The notes: a model not told the origin generated them from the sequence alone. A stretch of 64,000 nucleotides of DNA from Brevibacillus brevis (GCF_900637055.1 NZ_LR134338.1:89501-153500); one strand, 5' to 3'. Counted from the stretch's first letter, positions 17,116 to 26,139 are shown. Numbers and translations are program-made.

Positions 17116-18093
17116 ATGCTGACAGGACCAGGACTGTCGCTTGCGAGTGGGGTACGGCGACAAAAGTCCACTCCATGGGCGATCATGCTGTTTATTGGGT
17201 ATTGGCTCATGTTTGTTGCGGAGTTATCCATGATTCGTTTTCACAAGGGAGAAGACGGAAAGTGGGTAGCTACCACCGTCGGGCAACCGGAGGTATGGCT
17301 AGGATTACTTGCATTTGCAGTGACGGTATTTAGCTTCATTGCGACCGTTGGTTTCATTGTGAGCTTGCTAAGAGAAAGACAGCAGAAGACGTCATGGCTA
17401 TGGAAATATGACGAGCTTACAGGGAATGATGTACTGCATATTGTAGCTTGGCTGCATGTGTTTCAAACGGGCGTACTGCTGTTGTACGGGTTTTTACTGG
17501 AAGGTACCTTCTTTTCCACCGGTACGATCGGAGGGATATTGGAATCAGCTATTTTTCAACTGTTCCTGCTGATTTTGATTCCGCTGTGGTTTCGTGGACG
17601 ACTGGGGGAAATCGGCGTTCGCCGACCTGTACGACTAGGCCGGATGCTGTTGATGCTCGCTGCTCTGTTTCTTTTGATTGCACTGGTGCTGGATGCGGTG
17701 GTGACTAACCCTGTTGCGGACTGGTTTGGACTGTCTCTGTCATCAGAGCGAGAGCAGCAGATCGAAAAAGAGATTGTGCAGGCGAAAGAAACGGATATTT
17801 TGGCGGCGCTCACCTCACTTCTGGTCATTGGCATATTGGTTCCGATTGCGGAGGAGATCTTGTTTCGCGGCGTGATTCAGACTTATCTGGTCCAGAGAAT
17901 AGGACCCGTTTTGGGTATCTTCCTGAGCAGTCTCTGGTTTGGGCTCCTGCATATGGATCTCGCTCTGCTCGCTCCGCTTTTTGTCATTGGACTTTTACTC
18001 GGATTCGTTCGACATCGGTACCAATCAATCTGGGGAGCTGTTTTGTTGCATGCAGTGAACAACATGACAGGGGTACTTTACTACTTTCACTGA
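17116..18093 (+). CDS. CPBP-family intramembrane metalloprotease
   Basis: A 325-aa protein with about eight membrane helices. The C-terminal third contains the CPBP/Abi signature: EEILFRGVIQ (two catalytic glutamates and the conserved Arg), SSLWFGLLHMD (His) and LLHAVNNMTG (final His and Asn). These residues form the glutamate/histidine active site of Rce1-type proteases. Bacterial relatives act in bacteriocin self-immunity or envelope-protein processing. It lies between recR and yaaL, which are neighbours in B. subtilis, and is 9 bp before yaaL. A link to BofA-mediated regulated proteolysis is conceivable but unproven. Confidence 0.88.
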   Translation: MLTGPGLSLASGVRRQKSTPWAIMLFIGYWLMFVAELSMIRFHKGEDGKWVATTVGQPEVWLGLLAFAVTVFSFIATVGFIVSLLRERQQKTSWLWKYDELTGNDVLHIVAWLHVFQTGVLLLYGFLLEGTFFSTGTIGGILESAIFQLFLLILIPLWFRGRLGEIGVRRPVRLGRMLLMLAALFLLIALVLDAVVTNPVADWFGLSLSSEREQQIEKEIVQAKETDILAALTSLLVIGILVPIAEEILFRGVIQTYLVQRIGPVLGIFLSSLWFGLLHMDLALLAPLFVIGLLLGFVRHRYQSIWGAVLLHAVNNMTGVLYYFH

Positions 18094-18102
18094 GGGGGAA
18101 GC

Positions 18103-18339
18103 TTGCAGGTGAGTAGGTGGAGAAAAAAAGCGCGGTACGTGGTGGAATGGAATGAAGCGAGCCTGGATGCAGCTGTCAATCAGGCCCGAATGGACTGGCA
18201 GCATGCCCGTCATCTTGCGGAGATCAGTGAACCGGATGGCGGCTTGGATGATGTCATTTATTATTTGCATGTGACCGAAAAGCGGTATATGTATTTGCTC
18301 GCGCAAGCAAAGCGCGAGAGGAATCGCCAACAGGCATAG
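18103..18339 (+). CDS. yaaL: YaaL-like (DUF2508) protein
   Basis: A 78-aa charged, mainly helical protein ending LDDVIYYLHVTEKRYMYLLAQAKRER, recognisable as the DUF2508 family. It sits directly upstream of bofA, as yaaL does in B. subtilis. No membrane segment. GGGGGAAG at 18094-18100 serves either TTG 18103 or GTG 18109. Function is unknown. Confidence 0.85.
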   Translation: MQVSRWRKKARYVVEWNEASLDAAVNQARMDWQHARHLAEISEPDGGLDDVIYYLHVTEKRYMYLLAQAKRERNRQQA

Positions 18340-18350
18340 GAGGAAAGCCG

Positions 18351-18617
18351 ATGACTACAGGGTGGGTTATAGCACTGATTGTAGTTGGAATTTTACTGGT
18401 GATTGCCGCCAGCAAATCTGTCACGGGCCCGATCAGGTGGATTGGATTTGGGATCATGCAAGTCGTAATTGGCGCACTACTGCTGTTTTTCACCAATCTG
18501 GTTGGGGAGTTGGCTAACTTCCACATCCCGATCAACCCGGTGACGGCTCTGCTCGTCGGACTTCTCCGTTTGCCTGGATTGGCTGCGTTGATTGTCATCA
18601 AGCTATGGGTTATGTAA
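18351..18617 (+). CDS. bofA: Pro-sigma-K processing inhibitor BofA
   Basis: An 88-aa membrane protein with two to three hydrophobic segments and the family's C-terminal LRLPGLAALIVIKLWVM. In B. subtilis BofA sits in the outer forespore membrane and, with SpoIVFA, holds the SpoIVFB protease inactive until the forespore signal arrives, timing sigma-K activation. The C-terminal Leu-rich tail and central NPVTALLVGLL region needed for inhibition are present. GGAGG at 18341-18345 precedes ATG. Co-transcribed with yaaL. Confidence 0.92.
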   Translation: MTTGWVIALIVVGILLVIAASKSVTGPIRWIGFGIMQVVIGALLLFFTNLVGELANFHIPINPVTALLVGLLRLPGLAALIVIKLWVM

Positions 18618-18633
18618 AGGCATATCGATTCGG

Positions 18634-19161
18634 TTATCCATCGGTAAGCAAAAAAGCAACGCCGCGATCCTCGTATTTCACCCGGCTACGACTTGGCTGA
18701 CGAAAGGAAGCAAGGAGGGCGAGGAGGCGTGGCAGCGCGACGATCAACGTTCCGGTGATCAAGGTGAGCGCGTATCCTTCCGAAAGCCACACATAAGCTC
18801 CGGCTGCTATCGCCATACTTCCCGCGATTACCGTCAGCTCACTGCCCCGATAGACAGTTAGCGGGATGGGAAGCGGATAGCCTGCACCCCACCACGGAGA
18901 GACGAGCATATCAGCAGTTGTCTTTGGCTTATGGCCGCGCAGCAGGGCATACAGTCGAAACAAGACCAAATGACAGATCGGTATCACGGGTAGAATCGCT
19001 AGCGTAACAATCAGCGTATAAGCGGGGACTTGTAGCATGAATGAGTGCAAAATAAGGGACAAGCCTATTAACAACAGTTGAAAAAGGTAGCCGACGAATC
19101 GCCAGCGAAAACGATAGAGCAGCTTGTAGCTATAGATCGTATGGGCGGCGGTTTCCTTCAT
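18634..19161 (-). CDS. Membrane protein of unknown function
   Basis: A 175-aa protein with about four hydrophobic segments: RFVGYLFQLLLIGLSLILHS (~23-42), LIVTLAILPVIPICHLVLF (~50-68), then ELTVIAGSMAIAAGAYVWL and TLITGTLIVALPRLLALLAS. A conserved-looking hydrophilic loop (RGHKPKTTADMLVSPWWGAGYPLPIP) joins the halves. I do not recognise the family. AAGGAAG upstream of the ATG on the minus strand serves as ribosome site. It is convergent with bofA, only 16 bp apart, and absent from the B. subtilis order. Confidence 0.75.
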   Translation of the reverse strand: MKETAAHTIYSYKLLYRFRWRFVGYLFQLLLIGLSLILHSFMLQVPAYTLIVTLAILPVIPICHLVLFRLYALLRGHKPKTTADMLVSPWWGAGYPLPIPLTVYRGSELTVIAGSMAIAAGAYVWLSEGYALTLITGTLIVALPRLLALLASFRQPSRSRVKYEDRGVAFLLTDG

Positions 19162-19263
19162 GAGAAGTCACTTCCTTTTACAGCGGTCTGGATGAATGAA
19201 AGTCTGCGTTTCCATTATCGCACAGTCGCAAATCTTGAGAAAGCTCATCCAATAAATGAAACA

Positions 19264-19300
19264 AGCCGTTTGTCTAGCCTGATTAGACTGACGGCTTTTT
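19264..19300 (+). terminator. Terminator-like hairpin between divergent genes
   Basis: AGCCGT/ACGGCT outer arms, GTCTA/TAGAC inner arms, then TTTTTG. It lies between the starts of two divergent genes (19161 minus, 19371 plus), so it does not follow any visible plus-strand gene. Confidence 0.6.
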
Positions 19301-19370
19301 GTTATGGGCAGGATAAAAGGAATGAAATGGGAACCGATTCGTTGGGGCGTGAGGAGGAGGAAAGAATAGC

Positions 19371-20360
19371 GTGAGGCTATGGGTCATTTCAAAGGAGGTC
19401 GTAGCCAGATTCGGGAAAGAGCTCGGAGCATGCGGAATAGAGCTGGTTGTTTGCAGCATAGATGCCATACAAGAAGGCGCCAATGGATTTCTGCTGACAA
19501 AAGAGAGTGATGGGAAGCTTTTGCAGGAAAGGATGCAACAGCTGGGAACAGGGCCATGGCTCACACTTGTCTACGGAAGCCACGTGCCATACGACTGGGC
19601 GAATACTTTACATACCCAATACGAGCACACAGGGGAGCATGAGGTCATTCGCATGGCGTTATTTACCCACGATCGTGCTTTGCTTGGAGGGGAACCCAAT
19701 GGGAGTTGGATGCGGTACCTCTGTAAGCAGCTCGCTCGCTACTCACTGGTGACCATGGTATGCGGGATACGCGAAGTGGATGAAGCGCTTCGGCAATTGC
19801 CTCGCTATTTGGCGTGGAAGGAGCAGTTTTACATCGAACTTGGTGCCAGCTGTGATGAGAAAGGAATTTCTCTGCTCCAAGTCAGTCGCGCGCTGGGTAT
19901 GGATAAACGAGTCGGTCAGGGGTGGCTCTACCCTTCCCGCGAAGACGATTCCCTCATAGTTCGATGGCTCGAAAAAGAATGCAGGCTCGTTCTACAAAAA
20001 GCGAATATACAGCGGATAGCACTTTGGGGAGAGGATTCGCTATGGGAGCATATGCCTTCCGACTGGTTGGCTGAAAAAGAGGTTGCGGTGTACACAGGGG
20101 AGGACAAGCCAATTCCGAACAAAAGGATGACGGGTTGGACTTTATGCGATTCGTGGCAGGACGCTGTAAAGGACGCGGATTTGCTTGTGATCGGGAATAC
20201 CGCAGGAACGGCCATTGCTGAGCTGCCGTTACCCGAGCTGGTTTACGGGATGAGGCAGTCCTACGTCATTGATGCGGCAGCTTGCTTCCCTGTGCAAGAA
20301 GCCCAGTCCTACTTCCAAGCCTACCGAGCTATCGGCGAAAACACGAACGTTTGGGAATGA
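19371..20360 (+). CDS. Degenerate nucleotide-sugar-dehydrogenase-like protein
   Basis: A 329-aa protein. The middle (ELGASCDEKGISLLQVSRALGMDKRVGQGWLYPS) resembles the central helix of UDP-glucose/GDP-mannose dehydrogenases (normally NE..N.CE..G.D..EV....D.RIG..FL.PG.G). The C-terminal ~100 residues (GWTLCDSWQDAVKDADLLVIGN to YVIDAAACFPVQEAQ) resemble the UDP-binding domain. The N-terminal GxGxxG Rossmann motif and the catalytic Cys of GGSCFPKD are not visible, so it is probably not an active dehydrogenase. GTG start with GAGGAGGAGG at 19351-19360. Homology is inferred from short motifs. Confidence 0.6.
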   Translation: MRLWVISKEVVARFGKELGACGIELVVCSIDAIQEGANGFLLTKESDGKLLQERMQQLGTGPWLTLVYGSHVPYDWANTLHTQYEHTGEHEVIRMALFTHDRALLGGEPNGSWMRYLCKQLARYSLVTMVCGIREVDEALRQLPRYLAWKEQFYIELGASCDEKGISLLQVSRALGMDKRVGQGWLYPSREDDSLIVRWLEKECRLVLQKANIQRIALWGEDSLWEHMPSDWLAEKEVAVYTGEDKPIPNKRMTGWTLCDSWQDAVKDADLLVIGNTAGTAIAELPLPELVYGMRQSYVIDAAACFPVQEAQSYFQAYRAIGENTNVWE

Positions 20361-20420
20361 TGCTGATTATAATGGGGTATAATGGTTGGTATATTGAGGA
20401 AAAGGGCAGGCGTTTTCACT

Positions 20421-20603
20421 ATGGAAAAAGTTGCTCAGCGATGTATCGTCTGTGAACAAGAGCAGAATGACGGAATCGCCATTTGTGAGCAGTTTATCTG
20501 TCAGCGGTGCGAACAGGAAATGGTCAATACCGATGTACAGGATGAAAAGTACCCGTTTTTTATTCATCAGATGAGACGCATTTGGTTGCGAAAAGATGCG
20601 TGA
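20421..20603 (+). CDS. csfB: Anti-sigma factor Gin (CsfB)
   Basis: A 60-aa protein with two cysteine pairs, RCIVCEQEQNDG and FICQRCEQEM, forming the zinc-binding core of Gin, which inhibits sigma-G early in the forespore (and sigma-E). Length and place upstream of yaaO/tmk match B. subtilis csfB. ATG 20421 gives the family length; an earlier ATG at 20382 falls within a TATAAT-like sequence and would add 13 unusual residues. The ribosome site is weak (AGGGCAGG). A terminator follows. Confidence 0.9.
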   Translation: MEKVAQRCIVCEQEQNDGIAICEQFICQRCEQEMVNTDVQDEKYPFFIHQMRRIWLRKDA

Positions 20604-20611
20604 AGAAAGAA

Positions 20612-20641
20612 GGCATCGGTGCATTCCGGTGTCTTTTTTTT
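20612..20641 (+). terminator. Terminator after csfB
   Basis: GGCATCGG pairs with CCGGTGTC (two wobbles), followed by TTTTTTTT. Confidence 0.75.
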
Positions 20642-20707
20642 GCTGGACTCATGTGTGTCCAAATCATGCTAAAATAGGGGAATAAAAATAAAGGACGTGA
20701 GTCGCGC

Positions 20708-22180
20708 GTGTTGGAGAGAGATGTTGAATTTCGGGAGCGACAAAAGCGTGCGCCCCTTTATGAACAGCTTGAACGGCACGCCAAGCATCGGCCGCATCCG
20801 TTTCATGTGCCAGGACATAAAATGGGCCATAGCTTTGACAACCATGCCAAAAATCGCTTTCAAGACATACTGGAGCTCGATGTAACGGAAATTAGCGGGA
20901 CAGATGACCTGCATCAGCCACAGGGCGTCATTGCAGAAGCGCAGGATTTGGCGGCGCAAGCCTTCCATGCGGAACAGACCAAGTTTTTGATCGGAGGAAG
21001 TACAGTAGGAAATATCGCCCTCATCATGACGGTATGTCGGCCGGGCGACAAGATTCTCGTACAGCGCAATTGCCATAAGTCTGTATTCAACGGCATTATG
21101 ATGGCGAGAGCAACTCCGATCTTTTTAGTACCTGCCGTCGATTTGGCAACAGGAGTCGCTGCGGGTGTAAGGCGCGAAGATGTAGAGCGTGCGCTGCTTG
21201 CACACCCCGATGCCAAGGCAGTGTTTTTGACGAATCCAACCTACTATGGAATGGGTATCGATTTGGCGAAAATGGCGGCTACGGTCCATCGGTTTGACGC
21301 ACCGCTTTTGATCGACGAAGCTCATGGTGCCCACTATGGGTTCCATCCTGCCTTTCCGCGTTCTGCCATGCAGGAAGGTGCGGATGCTTCGGTCCAATCG
21401 ACACACAAAATGGGAACGGCGATGACGATGTCCTCGATGCTGCATATACAGGGGGAGCGGATTGATCGTGAACGGCTGTTCCGTCATCTGGCCATGCTTC
21501 AGTCTTCCAGCCCGTCGTATGTGCTGATGGCTTCACTCGATTTAGCCAGACGTCATCTGGTGTTGGAGGCGACCGAAGAGTGGAACAAATTGTTGCCGCT
21601 TTTGGACAAGTTTCGGGAGCGACTCGATCGACTGGACTGGCTGGATTGGCCGCGACTGTCCACGAACAGCGTATACGCTACGCTTGACCCGTTGAAACTG
21701 TTTTTCCATTTGCGAACGTCCCAATTCAGTGGATTTGAGTTGCAGCAATGGATGGAAAAGCACGGGATTTTCTCAGAGCTGGCGGATGACTCTCATGTAC
21801 TCCTCGCAGCCTCGACAGGAACATCCTCTCGCGATTTGGATGCATTGTGGAGACTGCTTGAATCGATGGCGCCACAAGTAGAGCCGGGAGAGGAGCGCAT
21901 TCTTTTGACGGGAGTCGTGTCTTCCCATTATTTGCGTCAGCAGGCACTGCCGATGCATGAAGCCGTTGACTGCCCGAGGGAGTCGATTCTTTTGGAGCAG
22001 GCTCTGGGACGAATTGTGGCAGAGATGGTGATTCCATATCCGCCAGGGATTCCGGTGCTGGTGCCAGGCGAGCGGATCGATGAAGAAAGTCTGGCGATGC
22101 TGAAGGAATTGGCGAGAGGACAAACGCGATTCCATGGCGTACAGGACGACCAGCTACAAACGATACAGGTTTTACGATAA
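20708..22180 (+). CDS. yaaO: PLP-dependent Orn/Lys/Arg decarboxylase-family protein (YaaO type)
   Basis: A 490-aa fold-type I PLP enzyme. The start PLYEQLERHAKHRPHPFHVPGHKMG is characteristic of the prokaryotic Orn/Lys/Arg decarboxylase family. DEAHGAHYGFHP carries the PLP-pyridine aspartate and STHKMGTAMTMSSMLH carries the Schiff-base lysine. The C-terminal domain has IPYPPGIPVLVPGE. The product would be a diamine or agmatine; the exact substrate cannot be read from the sequence. GTG 20708 is used with AAAGGA near 20689. It precedes tmk as in B. subtilis. Confidence 0.92.
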   Translation: MLERDVEFRERQKRAPLYEQLERHAKHRPHPFHVPGHKMGHSFDNHAKNRFQDILELDVTEISGTDDLHQPQGVIAEAQDLAAQAFHAEQTKFLIGGSTVGNIALIMTVCRPGDKILVQRNCHKSVFNGIMMARATPIFLVPAVDLATGVAAGVRREDVERALLAHPDAKAVFLTNPTYYGMGIDLAKMAATVHRFDAPLLIDEAHGAHYGFHPAFPRSAMQEGADASVQSTHKMGTAMTMSSMLHIQGERIDRERLFRHLAMLQSSSPSYVLMASLDLARRHLVLEATEEWNKLLPLLDKFRERLDRLDWLDWPRLSTNSVYATLDPLKLFFHLRTSQFSGFELQQWMEKHGIFSELADDSHVLLAASTGTSSRDLDALWRLLESMAPQVEPGEERILLTGVVSSHYLRQQALPMHEAVDCPRESILLEQALGRIVAEMVIPYPPGIPVLVPGERIDEESLAMLKELARGQTRFHGVQDDQLQTIQVLR

Positions 22181-22225
22181 TCTAAGCAACTGGCCTGCTA
22201 CAACAGGGGTGGAAGGAGTATGGAA

Positions 22226-22861
22226 GTGGCAACAGGAAAAAAAGGCCGATTTATTACGATAGAAGGCGGAGAAGGGGCCGGGAAATCCACCGTCATCGCC
22301 AAGCTGTACGAAGAACTGAAAGCACGGGGAGTCGATGTGCTTTTGACTCGTGAGCCCGGTGGAATTGATATCGCCGAAAAAATTCGGGAAATTATTTTGA
22401 ATCCGGCCCACACGCAGATGGATGAAAGAACAGAGGCTCTCTTGTATGCGGCAGCACGTGGCCAGCATTTGGCGGAAAAGGTGTTACCTGCTTTGGCAGA
22501 GGGCAAGCTGGTACTATGCGACCGTTTTATCGACAGTAGTCTCGCCTATCAAGGACATGCGCGGGGATTGGGCATTGAGGCTGTCTACCAGATTAACCGA
22601 TTTGCTGTCGGCGACTGCATGCCGGAATTGACCTTGTTCTTTGATGTACAGCCCGAAACCGGATTGGCGCGGATTAATGCCTCCCGTGGACGTGAAGTGA
22701 ATCGTCTCGATTTGGAAGGGATGCGTTTCCATGAACTCGTTCGGGAAGGGTATCAGCTGGTTATGGAACGCGACCCGAAGCGCTTTGTCGTCATTGATGC
22801 CGAGGAGCCGATGGAACAAGTATATGAAGCTGCTTTACAGGCACTGCTAGATCGATTGTAA
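22226..22861 (+). CDS. tmk: Thymidylate kinase
   Basis: About 211 aa. P-loop [13 protein letters not shown] is at residues ~9-21. LTREPGG is the DRX/LID-associated motif of the family, and [13 protein letters not shown] is the dTMP-binding DR motif. It phosphorylates dTMP to dTDP for DNA synthesis. AAGGAG at 22213-22218 is only one base from ATG 22220 but seven from GTG 22226, so GTG is the likelier start. It heads a tmk-darA-yaaR-holB-ricT-yabA series. Confidence 0.96.
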   Translation: MATGKKGRFITIEGGEGAGKSTVIAKLYEELKARGVDVLLTREPGGIDIAEKIREIILNPAHTQMDERTEALLYAAARGQHLAEKVLPALAEGKLVLCDRFIDSSLAYQGHARGLGIEAVYQINRFAVGDCMPELTLFFDVQPETGLARINASRGREVNRLDLEGMRFHELVREGYQLVMERDPKRFVVIDAEEPMEQVYEAALQALLDRL

Positions 22862-22993
22862 GGTTGGCAGTACCGCTAGAAGATGTACATGCTGTATAAT
22901 ATGTTTAAGCGAAATAACGTACCAAGCCTACGTGTTTTTCATACAATGAAGAAGTCAATTGGGTATTGATCATGGGAGAAAGGGTGATAGCCG

Positions 22994-23323
22994 ATGAAAA
23001 TGGTAGTTGCGGTCGTCCAAGATAAAGATAGTGGTCGTCTGTCTCAACAACTGGTGAAAAAAGGGTTTCGTGCTACGAAGCTGGCTAGTACGGGTAGCTT
23101 TTTACGCGCCGGTAACACAACTTTTTTGATCGGTACGTCTGACGAAAGCGTGCCGGAAGTAATCGACATCATTGCGCATAATTGCAAATCCCGCAAACAA
23201 ATGGTCACTCCCGTCTCTCCACTCAGTAATGCTGTAGACTCGTTCATGCCATATCCGCTGGAAGTACAGGTGGGTGGTGCGGCAGTATTCGTATTGGATG
23301 TCGGAGAGTTCCACTCATTTTAA
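22994..23323 (+). CDS. darA: PII-like cyclic-di-AMP receptor DarA
   Basis: A 109-aa PII-like protein (YaaQ/DarA) with MKMVVAVVQDKDSGRLSQQLVKKGF, then ATKLASTGSFLRAGNTTFLIGT, the T-loop/ligand region of the family. DarA trimers bind c-di-AMP. No partner is encoded next to it. Located between tmk and yaaR as in B. subtilis. GGGTGATAG upstream gives a modest ribosome site. Confidence 0.95.
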   Translation: MKMVVAVVQDKDSGRLSQQLVKKGFRATKLASTGSFLRAGNTTFLIGTSDESVPEVIDIIAHNCKSRKQMVTPVSPLSNAVDSFMPYPLEVQVGGAAVFVLDVGEFHSF

Positions 23324-23415
23324 CGTGGTTCCTTCTCTCTTTTTTCGCAACTTTCGTATATACTTGATCTCACGGGGATAAACCCTGTATTGGATCGGGC
23401 GACGGAGGTGGCGAT

Positions 23416-23862
23416 ATGAAAATCAGTGATGGGTTACGGCCTAAACTGGACTTGATTAAAACGACGGATTCACGCAAGAATCCTCAACTGGAAAAGCTGA
23501 ATTTTGGCACGATGATTCAAGGAGAAGACGAACGTATGTCTCAGGAGAAGCTTACCCGGCTACTGACAGACATAGACAGGCAGGGACAGATTCTTGCTCG
23601 TTCCCGCGCCGTTCGTGACTTCTATGCTTATAAAAATCTCGTCAAGCAGTTCATGGAAGAGGCTGTGAAGTTCGGCATTGCCTTAGACGATAGACGAGGA
23701 ATGAATCGGCGTGGCCGCAGCAGGCTGTACAAAATCGTCAAAGAAGTGGATGCAGAGCTGCTCAAACTGACAGATGAGCTCTTGAGCGAGCAGGCGCCAA
23801 CGATTGATTTGTTAGCCAGGATTGGCGAAATCCGCGGCATGTTGATCAATTTGTATTTTTAG
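23416..23862 (+). CDS. yaaR: YaaR-family (DUF327) protein
   Basis: A 148-aa helical protein of the DUF327/YaaR family, recognised from VRDFYAYKNLVKQFMEEAV and SRLYKIVKEVDAELLKLTDELL and from its place between darA and holB. Function is unknown. GGAGGTGGCG at 23405-23414 precedes the ATG. It is 16 bp upstream of holB. Confidence 0.9.
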   Translation: MKISDGLRPKLDLIKTTDSRKNPQLEKLNFGTMIQGEDERMSQEKLTRLLTDIDRQGQILARSRAVRDFYAYKNLVKQFMEEAVKFGIALDDRRGMNRRGRSRLYKIVKEVDAELLKLTDELLSEQAPTIDLLARIGEIRGMLINLYF

Positions 23863-23878
23863 TGGGTGTGAAACCATC

Positions 23879-24859
23879 ATGACATGGACCCGTTTTTCTC
23901 AGCAGCCACGAGCACAGGAACTGCTGTATCATAGTTTGCGCAACGAACGACTGGCACACGCCTACTTGCTGGCGGGTCCCAAAGGTTCAGGTAAAAAGCA
24001 GATGGCCCTGCATCTGGCGAAGTCCCTTTTTTGTTCAGAAAGGGAGGCAGACGCCTGCGGGGCCTGTGTTACATGCAGGCGCATAGAGGGTGGCAATCAC
24101 CCGGATGTGTTGTTTATTACGCCTGATGGGGCTTCTATTAAGATCGACCAGATCCGTTCGCTGCAAAAAGAAATGGCGATGCGCGCCGTCGAGTCGTCAC
24201 GCAAGGTATATATCATCGAGCACGTCGATAAAATGACGACACAGGCTGCCAACAGTCTGCTCAAATTTCTGGAGGAACCGCCCGCTGGTGTACTGGCCCT
24301 GCTTTTGACAGAGCACAGCCATGCGATTCTTCCTACAATTTTATCCCGATGCCAAATTGTTCAATTTTCACCACTTTCTGCGGAATCGATTGCGGAAAAG
24401 CTGCGTGCAGAGGGCGTTTTGGCGGGAATGGCGCAGGTTGCTTCCCACATTACGACAAATGTGGAAGAAGCCATGACACTCAGCCAATCAGAATCGTTTG
24501 CACAGCTAAGAAATCTAGTGATACAATTGGTGCAGGAGTGTAAACAGCGCAATTCATCTGCACTCTTAACGATCCATGATATGTTGCAAAAGAGCGACAA
24601 AAGTAAAGAGGAACTACCCCTCTTTTTAGATTTGCTCATCCTTTGGCTGCGCGATATCCTGTATTTGCAAGTAGGCAGGCATGCCCATCTCATTAACAGC
24701 GACCAACAGGATGTGCTGCAAGGACAAGCACTGGTATGGACAAAAGCTGAGCTCTTGCGCGGGATAGATTTGGTCATGGAGACGAAAAATCGGATAGAGC
24801 GAAATGCCAACGCACAGTTGGCTCTTGAGCGGTTGGTTCTTCAATTCCAGGAGGGATAA
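23879..24859 (+). CDS. holB: DNA polymerase III subunit delta'
   Basis: A 326-aa clamp-loader subunit. GPKGSGKKQMALHLAKSLF replaces a canonical Walker A, as delta' has lost ATPase activity. It keeps the four-cysteine zinc module (CSEREADACGACVTC), the SRC motif (ILSRCQIV) with its arginine finger, and a C-terminal helical collar domain. It is shorter than and distantly paralogous to dnaX at 13810. Located between yaaR and ricT as in other Bacillales. Confidence 0.96.
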   Translation: MTWTRFSQQPRAQELLYHSLRNERLAHAYLLAGPKGSGKKQMALHLAKSLFCSEREADACGACVTCRRIEGGNHPDVLFITPDGASIKIDQIRSLQKEMAMRAVESSRKVYIIEHVDKMTTQAANSLLKFLEEPPAGVLALLLTEHSHAILPTILSRCQIVQFSPLSAESIAEKLRAEGVLAGMAQVASHITTNVEEAMTLSQSESFAQLRNLVIQLVQECKQRNSSALLTIHDMLQKSDKSKEELPLFLDLLILWLRDILYLQVGRHAHLINSDQQDVLQGQALVWTKAELLRGIDLVMETKNRIERNANAQLALERLVLQFQEG

Positions 24860-24862
24860 CCC

Positions 24863-25678
24863 TTGTACGAGGTTGTTGGGGTCCGCTTTAAGAAAGCGGG
24901 CAAAATATATTACTTCGACCCTGACCGACTGCCGATTGAGCAAGATTGCACCGTCATCGTTGAAACGGCGCGAGGGGTCGAATTTGGCAAGGTCGTCATT
25001 GGCAAAAAAGAAGTGGCTGAGTCTGATGTCGTCTTGCCGCTGAAAAAGGTCATTCGGATGGCAGACGAGCGAGATGCTAAACAGGTGGATGAAAACAAGC
25101 AAGCCGCCAAGAATGCTTTTGCTGTATGTCAGACGAAAATCAAGGAGCACAAGCTCGATATGAAGCTGGTCGATGTGGAATACACATTTGACCGCAACAA
25201 GATTATTTTTTATTTTACCGCTGACGGCAGGGTTGATTTCCGTGAGCTGGTGAAAGACCTCGCCTCCGTATTCCGTACCCGGATTGAGCTTCGCCAGATC
25301 GGTGTGCGTGACGAAGCCAAAATGCTCGGCGGGATCGGGCCTTGTGGCAGGTTGCTTTGCTGTTCGACGTTCCTCGGCGATTTCGAGCCTGTCTCGATCA
25401 AAATGGCCAAGGACCAAAATCTTTCGTTGAATCCAGCCAAAATCTCTGGTCTGTGCGGCCGGTTGATGTGCTGTTTAAAATACGAGAACGACAACTATGA
25501 AAGCTCGAAGGATGAGATGCCGGACGTTGGAAAACTGGTCACCACCCCGATGGGGAATGGACGAGTCGTTTCCGTAAACGTACTTGATCAATCTGTCCAA
25601 GTGGAGCTTTCAATCGACAAACGCGTCACCGAATTCGGATTGGATGAGATTGCGATAGGTCTCCCCACCTTTGAATAA
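24863..25678 (+). CDS. ricT: PSP1-family protein RicT (YaaT)
   Basis: A 271-aa protein with the PSP1 C-terminal domain. Cysteine clusters CGRLLCCSTFL and SGLCGRLMCCLKYE are the Fe-S ligands shared by RicT proteins. In B. subtilis RicT works with RicA and RicF to modulate RNase Y and the phosphorelay, affecting sporulation, biofilm and competence. TTG start at 24863 with AGGAGGGA at 24849-24856. Only 3 bp separate it from holB, so translation is probably coupled. Confidence 0.95.
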   Translation: MYEVVGVRFKKAGKIYYFDPDRLPIEQDCTVIVETARGVEFGKVVIGKKEVAESDVVLPLKKVIRMADERDAKQVDENKQAAKNAFAVCQTKIKEHKLDMKLVDVEYTFDRNKIIFYFTADGRVDFRELVKDLASVFRTRIELRQIGVRDEAKMLGGIGPCGRLLCCSTFLGDFEPVSIKMAKDQNLSLNPAKISGLCGRLMCCLKYENDNYESSKDEMPDVGKLVTTPMGNGRVVSVNVLDQSVQVELSIDKRVTEFGLDEIAIGLPTFE

Positions 25679-25706
25679 AGCGTGGGGGTAGGGGAGAGGT
25701 GAGCTA

Positions 25707-26078
25707 GTGGACAAACGGGAAATCTTCGTCAAGATGGCGAGCATTGAAGAACGTATTGGTGACCTTTATAAAGAAATTGGTGAACTGAAAGACGTCATCG
25801 TTGTTTTGATGGAGGAAAACGCCCAATTACTCGTTGAAAACCAGCACCTTCGCAACCGACTAGACAGGAAAAAGACCGGCTCCCAAGCAAAACAAAAGGG
25901 AACAAGCCCTGTCGCGAAGGAAAAAGCCAAAAAGGCAGTGGTCGGAGAAGGATATGACAACCTCGCCCGTTTGTACGCGGAAGGATTTCATATCTGCAAT
26001 GTGCATTTTGGCAGCCTGCGAAAAGAAGGGGATTGCCTGTTCTGTCTCTCATTCCTGAGCGGCGGCCCTCAAAAATAA
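25707..26078 (+). CDS. yabA: DNA replication initiation control protein YabA
   Basis: A 123-aa protein. An N-terminal leucine-zipper coiled coil (residues ~8-55) mediates tetramerisation. A basic linker leads to a C-terminal zinc domain with HICNVHFG and CLFC ligands. YabA binds DnaA and DnaN to restrain initiation. GTG 25707 follows GGGGAGAGGTGAG. Last gene of the holB-ricT-yabA run; a terminator follows. Confidence 0.95.
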
Positions 26079-26103
26079 GCGGTGAGTAACCAGCACCACA
26101 TGA

Positions 26104-26139
26104 AAAAGCGACCTGGGCCACGTGTCAGGTCGCTTTTTT
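26104..26139 (+). terminator. Terminator after yabA
   Basis: AAAGCGACCTG and CAGGTCGCTTT arms, then TTTT. Confidence 0.85.
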
